64,000 bases of DNA, taken from positions 17,339,321-17,403,320 of the forward strand of contig OY482851.1 of assembly GCA_960531495.1 (NCBI GenBank), read 5' to 3'. The notes under the pieces are model-generated. The model was not told the origin of the DNA. It saw nothing but the letters and a program-made list of their open reading frames with translations, and did no database searches. Positions 1 through 13,400 of the stretch are shown here, piece after piece (position 1 is the stretch's first letter; each line of letters begins with the position of its first letter). The DNA is from Zeus faber (taxonomy: Eukaryota; Chordata; Actinopteri; Zeiformes; Zeidae). Position numbers and translations under genes: made by a program.

Positions 1-288
1 TTCTTCTTTCTTCCCTCTGTTCATCCCAGGAGGAAGTCCCATGCCATCTCCCTGATCCTAGTTTGGGGCTGACGGAGCGGGGGTGGTGAGGGGGTGGGGG
101 GGTGCAGCTCTACCCCCCCCCATCCACTCTACTCCACTCCACATGCTTCCCCATCCATCCGCTGCCAGGAAGATGAGAGGGAATGGGGGGTGGGTGTGCG
201 GAGGGGGGTACATGAAGGAGAGACTCTCCCAGTGGACTCTTGTCTGTTCCAGGCCATTACACCTTGCTCACTGGGATTCTGTTTACAA

Positions 289-332
289 ACATGCACACGC
301 GCACACGCACACGCGCACGCACACGCACACGC

Positions 333-399
<67 letters not shown>

Positions 400-415
400 A
401 CACCCACACACACAC
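289..415. repeat. (CA)n microsatellite, CG-interrupted at its left end
   Basis: Alternating CA with CG interruptions in the first 45 bases, then pure CA. Long open frames across it (His-Thr or Cys-Val repeats) are artefacts of the repeat. Confidence 0.98.
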
Positions 416-2135
<1,720 letters not shown>

Positions 2136-2646
2136 ATTCCCAGAGCTCTGCCATCTAGGATAACCACTGATTTAGGAGCCACGCCACACCAAATTCTCCA
2201 GTCCCATATCCACCACCGCCCTCAACCCACTCTGCTAAATAAATGAAAAGACCCATTAGGCAAATTTCAAAAGCTGGCAGTGGGCTAATAATTATACATG
2301 ACATCTTTTAGCGGAAAATAAGTGATTACTCTAGATACAAGTATGGGGAAGGTTTGAGGGGGGGGCTGGGATATTGCTAAGCAACCAGTCATTATCCTCT
2401 AGAGTGGAGCGAGGTGACCGGCCATCAGTCTAACTCTGGTGGCTCGCCCGGCTCCCACCCCCACCCCCCCCCACCCCCCTGCCCCCCCGCCGTCTCCCCG
2501 TCCGAATACAAACAGAGATAAAGAACGCTGCAATCGCTCTTGACACACAAATAGGTTAACACAATAAAGCCGGCTTTGCCTGGCTCACTCGAGGGAGGAA
2601 AGCAATTCCAGCAGCAGGCGGGAGGTAATAAAACAGGGCTTGGTGT

Positions 2647-2731
2647 GCGTGTGTGTGTGTGTGTGTGTGTGTATGGGGGCGCGGTGTGTATCCGTGTGTG
2701 TGTGTGTGTGTGTGTGTGCGTGCGTGCGTGT
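2647..2731. repeat. Compound (GT)n microsatellite
   Basis: Two GT tracts separated by about 20 bp of G-rich sequence, ending in GTGCGTGC units. Confidence 0.97.
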
Positions 2732-5460
2732 GCCCATACGTGTCCTCTTGTCAATGTTTCTACGTTTCTGTATGTGAGTGGAAGCAGGCACACGGAAGCC
2801 CCCCCGGCCTGGAGGCCTAATATCAAACGGATTTCCAACCCATTTTTCGACGCGAGTAATAACAGAAAAAAGAAGGAGAAAACGACGGAAATTCCGGGGC
2901 TCCTCCTCTGCCCAGATTAACGGAGCGGTTGCTTTATATTAGCAATATGGTCCGCCCGCAATCACCTTATACAAACGCATAAATGTTTCCCTATGGGTCG
3001 TATGTCGGCTCCTTTGCAAATGGTTCTCGGGGTTTGGTTAAAATTCGACACATAAATTGAATGAGTTTTATCTGTGCAAACCTCAGCTTCCTCTCGCCGC
3101 CGCCGCCGCCGCCAAGCCTGGCAATAAATGATAGAAATCTCCAGTTTTATTAAATCGCGTTGCATTCACACCGAAACTCGGGGAAAATGGTAAGGTGGCT
3201 TCTGCAATTACAGCCCAGACGAGACAACATTGTTTTCTCCAGTGAGTGGAAATTTCATTACCTAACAGCAACAGCCTTAGAATTGAGGTAACAGCCTCTT
3301 TTTGTCAGAGCCGCTGCCGCCTGTGGGTGGTGTGTCACCTCATAAGTGTTATCCCCTCCGCAACAATATGCATCCGGCTATTGTCGCCATCCAGATGCTG
3401 GTCAGCACAATGTATGCCGCGAGAATTGAATGAAGGAAAAACGTGGTCAATTTCGCATTCCTGAATTGACCGCGGCGTAATCAAACAAATTGAACCTTGA
3501 TATATCCATACAGCTGACTTATCTTTCCTCCGGCTATTATAGACGGACAACATGGGTCACACATGGCCCCAGTCGCTTGTGCAAACATGTCGATAAACCG
3601 AGAGTGGACTCGCACTTTCCTAATGGAAGGACATAATTGTAAAGAAAAGCCAATTAAAGCTTCTGCAAAAGTTAAATACGCTGGGTCATACAGGATAGCC
3701 ATTTGTAAGCGTCAATCAATTTCCCTGTTTTCGGCGCCGCCGCTCCAGCCAGGTAATCAAACGGCGGAGATGTAAAGTGGTGGCTATTGTCAACAGGGAA
3801 TAAATTACCAAACCATGGAGAGAAAACATCTTATCTGTCTGATGTATTTCCTGCTATTGCAGAGAGCTACAAAGCCCGGGGGAGAGCAGTCAACCAAAAT
3901 GCAGGGAGATGGAGATTAGGATGATGTGCGGTTCCTTGTTCCATTAAAGTTTGATCTTCCTCAATAGCCGAGGAGAATCAGATATCTACCATTCAAGATT
4001 AAAGTACACCAGTATAGAGGGAGAGATTAATCAGGGCCCTGGGAGATAAAAAAAAAAGAAAAAAAAAAAAAAAAAGAAAAAAAAAAAAAAAAACAGCCTT
4101 GCTTCTGGCATGGAAAACAGTGGCAATAAAGAGTGCAGCGGATAATGTGAAACATGGCGAAGCACAATAGCAAATCAAACAGCATTTACAAGCCTCCAAA
4201 ACCAATCAAAGCGCCGGGGAAATATCACAGGGTGTCTTATGAACTATGGAGGGAGCCGGCTTAATAGCATCCGAGGCATTAATTTCATTGCTGGTTAAGG
4301 TTGCAGAGGGCAGCGTCAGATTTTTCCCATGTCGCTCGCCGTCGCCAGGCTCCCTCCCCTCCACCTCCTCTCCTTGAGATCAATGGCGCTGGGGTGATTT
4401 CACAGCAGCCTGCACTGTCACCCAGAACAAATCAATGTGACCATGAGGAAGGCAAGAGCGGCATTGTTTTTAAGGAGAGCAAATTTGCTGTTGGAGAGCT
4501 TGTCAGAACTGCTTTATTCTCCCTTTTTCTCCCCCACAAACACTTTTGTCAGGCACATGCCTTTTCTGCGACGCTTCCGACTTGGCTGTGGACATCGTAG
4601 ACACAACGGTAAACTGCGTGTCACCCCAACACCGGCGATTTCCTTCACCACAAACACAAGAGACAACTATTTAAACCTAAACCTACTTTCTTTTGGCTAC
4701 AATTCCCAAGCGTAATGCAGTTTTTATTACTTTTTAACAACTTAACTATTGAACAATAATGGTTTTACTTTAACCCCTGGGCTTGATCAACGTGACTGAG
4801 GAGGACGGGGGGTGAAGGGGAGGAGGACCAGGGGACTTCAGGTTCCTCTGGTGAAAACCTGCCCAAATGGAGGGGGATTAGCTCGGTTGAGCACACAGCA
4901 ATAACACTGCAAGGCTGCATTGAATCATATCCACTTTCCTATCATTTAAGGAGAAGGAACACTATGCTATAATAAATGTCAACGCTATATTAACCCTAAT
5001 GCATTGCGCACAATGACGATAAAGTGAGGCAACAGCAATGCTAAGTTGGTTGTTTCCCGCTCATGTAGATTTACACACTGATATACAAACTAACACTGGA
5101 GGATGAGGGCTCAGGATAAGACTGCAAACACTTTTGACGCACAATATGTACATGAGCATAATGTAATGGCTATCATATGCAGTACTATTCATAATAAATG
5201 CTTATGGCACCATTTTCCTTAGTGTGCGACAACAAAAACACCAACAGCACATCTAGATAGTGACACCGGGTTTGAGTTTGATATTCATTTTAGATTAAAT
5301 ATTTAGTCTTTAATCTAGAAAAAAAACATTTGACAGCATGACTGCTAAAAGGGAAATCACATTAATGGAGGAGGAAGGGACACGTTCTTTCGTGCCGAAG
5401 TCCAGACAGCCGAGTTTAGCCTGCAACCTGTTCAGAGTTGGGTTGGCTTCTAGTAACGTG
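2732..5460. other. Non-coding block with conserved-element character
   Basis: Non-repetitive DNA except for a broken poly-A run (4050-4093) and a short (GCC)n at 3099-3113. The part 3120-3980 is rich in TAATTA/CAATTA homeodomain-type cores and shows no coding potential. It looks like enhancer-type sequence, but conservation could not be tested. Confidence 0.3.
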
Positions 5461-5552
5461 GACACATGCACACACACATGCACACACGCACACACATGCA
5501 CACATGCACACATGCACACACGCACACACACACATACACATTGACGCACACA
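5461..5552. repeat. Imperfect (CA)n with CACATG units
   Basis: CA repeats regularly interrupted by TG (ACACATGC words), so a degenerate microsatellite with a short higher-order unit. Confidence 0.95.
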
Positions 5553-6547
5553 CACTTTAACTGATCTTAAATATCAAAATGAGTTTTTGTGCCTTTGGGT
5601 ATGTGTTGAGACAATCAAACCATGAAGGGATTAAAAAAGATTAATACATAGTGCAGGAAATTAAACTTCAGCTATTATAACGATATTCATGAGCAAGGCT
5701 CACTTATTCACACCAGGCAGGCACTTTAATAAGCAAGAGAACAGTGCACTCACCCTCACACTATCAATCAATCAGAATGATATACAATTTTAGAGTTGCA
5801 AATTGGTAAAATGTCAAGGCTTGCTTAGTGTATTTATTTTGTTCATATCTTCTTAAAATTGAATGTGTCATTCAACCTAAATACAGGTTGTAAGAAGAGA
5901 AAAATTGTTTTGACATCAAGTTAAAATGTTATTTTACTATTTAGCATGAATATATTTTGCCAAAAACACAAAAAAAAAATATTGCCATTGCATTGCATAA
6001 CACACAGCTCCAATACTTAGGCTCAACAAAAAAAACACAATATATACATATATGCATATCCACAATATAAAACAGAAAAAAAGACAGAAAACAACAACTT
6101 GCAGATCTAAAAGGAAATTCAGTGACCTACATATTAACGCCTGTCTGCCATCTCATTTTCTCTATCCTTGTCCAACCATCATGTTGAGTTAAGGAAAGCA
6201 TTATGCTGGGGAGACTATTTGTTTAGGTGAGGAGCAGCCACAGAGCTAATATGAGCACAATTTGCTCAGCAGGTCAGAGGCGCAGAGTGGAGGAAGTAAA
6301 TGAGGCAGTTCTGCCCCCTCGGGTGCAGCCCCTGCCTCATACATCACTGGATGTTTTATTCAATACAGCCAGGGAGGCTCAATAGCAGGTGCCCTGGCTG
6401 TGGGGCGGCCCGGCCCTGCTGGAGAGGCCCGTCTCACATGCAGCGAGGTGGCTGCTGTGCACGAATAACTTACTAGAGAGAGGAGAAACCTTTTGTAAAA
6501 CATTGCAGGGTGCTAATTGCAAAAGACAAAGTGGGTTTGTGTATAGC

Positions 6548-6668
6548 GTATATACACTCAGAGTGTACCAACTGGTATTTGAAATTGCTGAAAGTGTACA
6601 CACACTGAGTATATATACTCTGTATTTATACCCTCAGACTTCACTACTCTCACTCTGAGCGTATATAC
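6548..6668. repeat. Inverted repeat / hairpin with palindromic core
   Basis: The left arm GTATATACACTCAGAGTG (6548-6565) pairs with the right arm CACTCTGAGCGTATATAC (6651-6668) with a single mismatch in 18. The 85-bp spacer itself contains the perfect palindrome GAGTATATATACTC. It could be the remnant of a small foldback element or a cruciform-prone site. Confidence 0.7.
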
Positions 6669-7199
6669 ACATACGGTACATATACCCCCCAAAAAATGTA
6701 TACCCGATTATAGACGATTATAAATGAAGTTCAAGGGGGACTGTATCCCCACAACACTTGGGGCCACAGTCACTAATTGCACCAGAAACGATTTACCCCG
6801 CTGCAAACGCAACATAATGTGACGCACGGGGGCGTGCAGATGTGAATTCCGCACCTCAACTCTTTAGCGCACGGTGCGTGTGCGCCTGGTGCCTGCGGTG
6901 CTGCAGCCCCCTCGCCCCACAATAGACTTAATTGCTCCCCGTACTTGAAAAGAGCAATATTCCACTTCAAAGCGGCTCCTGGAGCCATCGGCGAGTGCAG
7001 CTCCCTGACTCCGACACGTCCGTTTCACAACACTTCCTTTATTATACTATAGGCCGTGGAAACAAAGGCAACGTTTTGACAACGGCAATAAGAACATTTC
7101 CAATCCTTCACTTATTATCTAGTTCCCCGCACAGAAGGGAGCGCATTCGGACTCCGCACAGAGGAGCAGCACGGAGCGACTTGTTTAGAGTAAAAAAAA

Positions 7200-8350
7200 A
7201 AAAAAGGGTGTGTTTTATTTACCATAAATTGCTTCGCAGTGCAGACTAGAACTCCATGCAGCATGTAGCGCTCACTGGTCAATCTGCCTCATACTTCTGG
7301 GATCCGGGTTAAAAGGGTTTCATGTCGCTCTCCAAAATCCATAAACCGCGCCGATGGCTGTCGGCTCACTTTGTTCTTCTCGCTCCCGAGGAAATGCAAA
7401 TATTGAGGGAATATTTCCAGCGAATGAATTCCACCCCTTCAGCCCCCGGCGCATAAAGTTAATAAGCGTTCTGGATCAGGTTGCCGGTGTTACGGGCGGA
7501 TTGAGCGCAGGTCTGCGGAGCGTTCACGGATGAATTGCGCACAGAACGCCTTCGGGTCTCCGACGCTGTAACCCCCCCCCCCCCCGAAACAAAGTGCGAG
7601 GCGCCGCTCGTGTTGCTTTTAACGTGGGAAAAATCGGAGGAAAAAAATCCCCCAAGATAACGCGACTGTAACGTTTCAACCGACAACCCGGCGACCGAAC
7701 GGATGAACGGCGAGGCGGTATCCCCAAATCAGCGCTATTACGCACGGGTTGAAAGTGTTCATCGGACCTTTATTCCGTCAATTCCAATTCCGCTATTTCA
7801 GAATATTATTTGAGTGATCATGCGGCAGCACCGAATAACTCAAATCTGTCCAAAAAAAAAAAAAAAAAAGCGCCTTTCAAGAAAATCCTCCAATTTGTGA
7901 GCGATGCAGCGTTAAATCCCACCGATCGGGTCCGTCCGTCACTTTCTCCGCTGGGCTTTTCCGCGCGTCTCGCCTCCAGACTCCGATTGAAGAAATCCAA
8001 ACCGGGGGGCCTCGCACCGCGGCTTTCCGGGGTGATGCTGCGCGTGTTAACTGGAATAGTGGCGAAACCGTTAAAGTCCAGATAGAAACGAGGCAGCGAG
8101 GCGGCTCCGGGCTCCGGGATGCGGTCCAGCCCCTGCGTCGCTCTGCCCGGACTGACGAACGCTGCAGAGCGTCGGGCTCGAAAGCCCCGCCTACCTGCCC
8201 GCCGGCCAATCACAGCTCGCCCGACGGCCACGCATGGCCCGCCCACTAGCCAATCGGAGCGCCGGGAGACGCAAACATTCCCACGGGCTGGCCAATCAGC
8301 GCTAATTGAGTGCTGTTACCATAGAGACGCTCGGCGTCCAAGCGTCTGAA
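7200..8350 (-). promoter_or_regulatory. CpG-rich island with three CCAAT boxes; candidate promoter and 5' exon of a leftward gene
   Basis: CpG density rises sharply against both flanks. Three CCAAT boxes (8206-8210, 8250-8254, 8292-8296), GC boxes of the CCCCGCC type near 8184, and an RFX-like X-box (GTTACCATAGAGAC, 8315-8328) are clustered within about 150 bp. The minus-strand sequence to the left reads like a long 5' leader, and a good donor (ATG|GTAAATA, complement near 7217-7226) could end it. No confident coding sequence was found, and direction is inferred from asymmetry only. If mammalian synteny holds, the gene beyond mvk on this side would be fam222a. Alternatively it is a CpG-rich enhancer. 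Confidence 0.45.
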
Positions 8351-11187
8351 ACCACGTTGTTTATTAGCGGTGGAAAAAAAGTAAACGTCTTGTCCGAATT
8401 AGCTCGGCGTAATGCCGATTAGTTGGACCAGGCTTTTCTCTACAAGGACGAACACAAAGATTAAACACAGTAAGGATGCGAAATAAATCGAGCATGCCAT
8501 GTTGTATCTGGATAATTAGCTCAACTAGTGATTGGCACCAACGTCGCTCTGTTGCTAAAACGTGTCTATTCCAACGGCTATTACGTTTTAATTGCAATCA
8601 GCTTCAAACTGTTAGTGGTTTGTTTTTCGGTTCCCTATTTACAGTTTATAGCCATTTCTACTTTAAACGTTTCAAAAATATATATTGTAAACGTTTAATT
8701 AAATGTAAAAAATAAATGTTTCTTAATGTTATTTTCAACACTTTATTGTGACCGCCTATCTCACCTCACAGCACTGAAAAGTACGCTGGATCTTCCAACT
8801 TGAGTTTTCACGACTCGTGACGAAACATCCATCCTTACATTTCTAAATGTGCCATTACAGCAGAAGGGAAATGGTGAATTAGTGACGGACAACCTTCGCC
8901 CTCTTCGCTTGCCAACTGTGTCCGGAGCGTGCAGACCCCAGCACGGCACAAAGGCGGTACAAGCAATCACACATCATTGGACTCTCATAATAAGCTGACG
9001 CTGGGAAGTGGGTGATGCAGCACTCAGCTTATGCCAGTGCTGATAACAGCCTGAAAGTATTACCTCGGTCTGGCAGCCCGCTCCAAGAAATCCATCCTGA
9101 GCCAGGTCATCAATTCTGCCCTATCTGATTGCTCACCAATCCCTGGCAGCTCCATGTCGCTGTCCTGGCTTCTGCCTTGAAAATCTCTATGACTTGCACT
9201 TTCATGCTAGTCTTTTGAGTAAAGCAACAGCTCTCGAAATATCTGCCTACAGTAGCTTTGTTGTCTAAAAAAACACCGCAATCCATCACCTCACCTCGGG
9301 TATCTGAGCTCTTTTTTTTTCGAGGACAATTAACCCGGGATGAATGAGTCCCTAAAATGCAGTTGCTTTAGTTTTAAGGCCTCTCCCTCGGCTGCGTAGT
9401 GGGTCTAGATCTGCATTTTATCCTGCGGAGGTGAAATTGTATCGCCTCACAGTGTGGCTGAATAGTCAATCAAACAGATGAACTATTAATTGAAAAATAC
9501 TCAACTGAAGCTGTGTTGTCCGCAAACGAGGCGGGCAGGCCGGCAAACAAGCGGTTTGATTAGTTGATAAGCAGATGACTCAACAAACAGTCAAGGCATG
9601 TTTACTGTGGTTTGATTAGAGTACGCCCAATGCGTGCAAGATTGGACACAAATGCATTGTGAAAACACTCAGCTGTTCCAATCCTCATGGCAGCATGGGG
9701 GCACATAAAACAATGAATTATTTATACATGAGGCAGAGGAAAAATCACAGTGAGTTATTTTTCCTTCCCCTATTAAATGTAGTTTTAAAAGTAATATATC
9801 TGAGTATGCTCGTCCCTTGGGAACTATTCCCATTTACAGTGTGAGTCGGAGCAGTGGCTGTAAAATCACAGTAGATATTTCTCTGCCAAAGAAAATGGAG
9901 GGCATTCTTAAAGACACCATATGTGGATGGATGCGTCCCAAAGACTGGGGACTCATTCACATGCTAAATATGTCTTTTTCTTTCCGCACTGTTCATTAAG
10001 AGGATTATTGGCTTTGGTTTTCCTTTTTATATAAAAGTTAGCAAATTAACTGTGCGCTTCAATTAAAAGCAACACCAAGACGGCCACGATAATGCATTCC
10101 GATTTTAATGGAGCACTTTCTTTCTTTTTTTTTTTTTACAATAAATACTCATCTGTCTCATCTCAAGCTATTGCTGTCTGCCAACTGATGCCAAAGCTTA
10201 CAGTTTCTTCCAGAGGCAAAGTGGACTGAGTTTAATTGAGCAAAGTTCAAGTCTCTACAAACAGCAAAGTAACAGAAAAAAAATCGATGGCAGCGGAGGC
10301 ATGGAAAAAAGAGATAGCATTGATTTATCTGCCATTGATTTGTGGGATCGTTGCATTGTGCCCTCTGGGCCAAATGCATGCTGTCTGCTAACTGATGGGG
10401 ATGAATGTGAAAAGGTGTCAAGTGCTTAGAGGACACGGAGGTGGAGGATGAGATTTGGGGGACGGGCTCGAGCCTCGGGTGAGGAAGGTGAGGAAGGAGT
10501 GGGGCCAAGGGCGTAAAGTACTAAACAGAGGAGGATGGTTGGATAAAGAGCTGATAAGAGAGGATAATGTAGTCAGAGCGGCGCTACATCCGTGGCCGGC
10601 AGAGCCACATTTGTATTTCATTAAATGACTTTTAAGGGAGGCATGAGTTCAGGATCCGTTTGAGATTCTGTAACAACAAAAAGACAAATGCGGTAATTGA
10701 ATAGCCAAAATGAAAATGCTGAGTAGGGAGCAGATTCTTCAGGGCCCAAAAACACCGGACTGAAAAGCACTTACAGTATATGCTCCCATATCGCCCATCC
10801 GCTACACCCGAGGAGCGCAATTGTTTTGTCATTATAAAGTGCAGCCCGTGGAGATCCTAACATGAGGTGGCTCTTCCAGAGTTCTTTGAGAGGTGGAGAG
10901 AGAGGTGATGGGAGCCCTGCAAGCCTCCTCTGATCTCTCACGCCGCGTAGAGCGCTAAATGCTATGAGTGAGACCAGAGGCAAGCGGAGCTTAAAAAAAA
11001 AAACCGCCGCCTGAAACGTTCACAAGGCTGCAGCTGCTTGCCTCAAAACGCACTGCGCTCCGATCAAAGGTAGGTAAACAGACAAGTCAAGAGATTCGGT
11101 TGAGCTCTCTCCGCCGTTGTCGAACCCGAACCTGGTGTGCTGTAGCTGCCACAAGACACTTTTAGGCATGATAGCAGTGGTCTAGAG
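8351..11187. other. Non-coding block with enhancer-like segment near 8990-9640
   Basis: The part 8990-9640 is repeat-free and contains several TTTGATTA-type and AACAAAC-type words between 9460 and 9620, suggestive of TCF/LEF and forkhead or SOX sites. No coding exon was found. The rest is ordinary AT-rich DNA with a poly-T run at 10128-10138. Confidence 0.3.
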
Positions 11188-11507
11188 CAGTGATTTTCAA
11201 CCCTTTTTGTATCAAGTACCCTCAATTTCACACGGACCCCATTTGATATGATTTTGTCTCTGGGACCCCAATGTGAGAAGATTTTTAATTTTAGATATGA
11301 TTTAATCCAAACCTCCATACCTGTCTGTACTATAGTTAAGAGATATAACAGTGAAACCACGATCAAAACAGTCATTATTGTACATCTTCTAATGGTGCTG
11401 ACGTCTTATAAATGAAAAAATGGCGGAGTTGAACTATTAATCATTTTACTGTGGATCCCCTGAAAGGATCCCTGGCCGTCCCCAGACCCAACGTTGAGAA
11501 CCACTCG
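11188..11507. mobile_element. Non-autonomous hAT-type DNA transposon (MITE), about 320 bp
   Basis: The left end begins CAGTGATTTTCAACCCTTTT. The right end reads GTTGAGAACCACTCG, so its reverse complement shares AGTGGTTCTCAAC with the left end (11 of 13 bases). CAGTGGTTCTCAAC-type terminal repeats are characteristic of hAT/Charlie-like elements. The interior is non-coding with the GGACCCC-type words often seen in such MITEs. The outer bases have decayed and no clean 8-bp target duplication could be seen. Confidence 0.75.
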
Positions 11508-11785
11508 CAGTGAGCGGGCGATGTTTAAAACGCCACACGATTCTGAGTCGGTTATTCTCAGTTTTCCAGGGAACATTTTGATGCAAGAGATGAACTTTGA
11601 AGTCCAAACTAACGATTCAAAGCGATTAACGTCATGCGACTCCCACACAGTAGCACACCAAAGAGGGGTGTGACTTCTCTCACCTTGAGGGTGTGAAAGG
11701 TCACAGCAGCCCTTCCTTTTGATGAAAAACTGATAACAGTCACAGGGGAAGTACTGTGAACGGTCGGGCTGCCTATTTTACACCA

Positions 11786-11830
11786 AATAAATAAATAAAT
11801 AAATGCATACATACATAAATAAATGAATAA
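11786..11830. repeat. (AAAT)n microsatellite, imperfect
   Basis: AAATAAATAAAT followed by GCATACATACATAAATAAATGAATAAAT-type tetranucleotide repeats. Confidence 0.9.
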
Positions 11831-12851
11831 ATTTTTTGTATATTGTACAACATTGTTTATTTCTATGCATCAGTCTTCTATGCATCAGTCGTTAAGGAAA
11901 CATTTGAGGTTTGAAACTGAATAGAACTGGTCTTGACACTAAGTACACTGACTCATTATGGAGATTAAGTATTGGCGTCTTGTCTGCGAGTATCTCACAG
12001 GTCGACCGCGCCGCTATCTGCGCCGCGTTTCGCTCCGCATTGTTCTCCATCTTCTCCACCCGGCAGCTGGTCCGGGCAGGGCTGCCAAGAACACAACCTT
12101 TTCTCCGCGCCGTCTGAGGACTTAATATGTTACATCTCCACTCTGGCCTCACAATGCTGGAGCCGCTGAAGCACCTACCTGTCTGTGACAGGTGCCATCG
12201 CCCCGCATCGAGCGCACAGACGCTTTTAGTTAAGTTCATCTGCCTTCTCGCGACGTGCCGGGAGGAGCGCGGCTGGAAGATCACCTCGTGGACGGAGGGG
12301 TTCTGGAGGGCTCCGGGGCTCAGTCACCTGGGTGGACACCGGTTCACGGCGGAAAACTACACATTCCAAACACGGTACAGAAAGGAAATTTGCCCATCGT
12401 GAGCTGATAAAATGTAAAACAAAAAGCCTTTTCTTTAAATTGAAACAAACAATTTCCAAATGGCATCGCTGCAAAGTGCTGAAGCTGCAATGTTGTGTGG
12501 CTTCATCATCACGCCAGAGAAAAATGATTTTCTCGCGCCTATAGGCAATTACTTTTCTCTGAAATTCCTTTTATATGAAGATTCCTAGTGATGAATGCTG
12601 GATTGGTTGGCCTAGTTCATTTCAAGTTGCGAGGCAGCTGGTTGAACACTCTATATGTCTCTCCATCTCAGTCAGTCAGGCTCCAATGGACAGAAGGACA
12701 ATCATCCTCTGCTTTGCGCGAAGCTCAGCTCTGCCCAATTTTGCACCTCCGCTCGCAACTGATAGAGCACTATCAGTTTTGACAGCTCCCCGGAGCCACT
12801 GGGATTTGAGTGCTCCCTCCCTTCACCCACCCTGTGCCCCAAACACGCATA

Positions 12852-12852
<1 letters not shown>

Positions 12853-12909
<57 letters not shown>

Positions 12910-12910
12910 T
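12853..12910. repeat. (CA)n microsatellite
   Basis: CA tract with one CG interruption. The 204-codon open frame running through it is not supported as a gene. Confidence 0.98.
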
Positions 12911-13344
12911 ACCCTCGAGCGTGTGCACATGCACACTTCCACTTGCCTGTCTCTAAAATGGACGAGGGCTGGAAATGATAGGCTGAACAAAAGCTGTCAA
13001 AGTGAAGAAAGAAGCGGAGAAGTGAGGATATCTGTAGGGATGCTAAGGACAATGGGATCCGTTGTCCCTTGTTTCATTATTGGCTTGTTTCATTTGAAAC
13101 CGACAGCTAATCACATTAGAGACAACCTCTCTTCACCGCTCTCCACTCCAGCTCTTTGCTCCGTCTCCGAGAGGCAATCACCGTGCTGAAAGCGTCTCGG
13201 CGGATTCACGTTCCAATTACCTAAGTCTTTACAAATTGTCCCTTATTCAAGTGCAACAATTTTAATGTGGGCAGAATGGGAATCTTAGCCTCGTGTTTTT
13301 TTTCACGCTTTCAGCGAGACGCAGAGAAGTTGATAATGATAATT

Positions 13345-13400
13345 AAAAAAATAATAATAGTAATAATAATAATAATAATAATAATCATGATAATGGTGAC
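13345..13400. repeat. (AAT)n microsatellite with GAT/GGT extension
   Basis: Trinucleotide AAT repeat followed by degenerate TGATGGTGA units. Confidence 0.93.

Noticed and set aside
7818..8246. 142-codon frame in the 8-kb CpG island
   Set aside because: It includes a poly-Phe stretch from a poly-A run and has no similarity; it is better explained as promoter or leader DNA.
12575..13189. 204-codon open frame on the plus strand
   Set aside because: Its centre is a CA repeat and both flanks lack family similarity or splice signals consistent with an exon.
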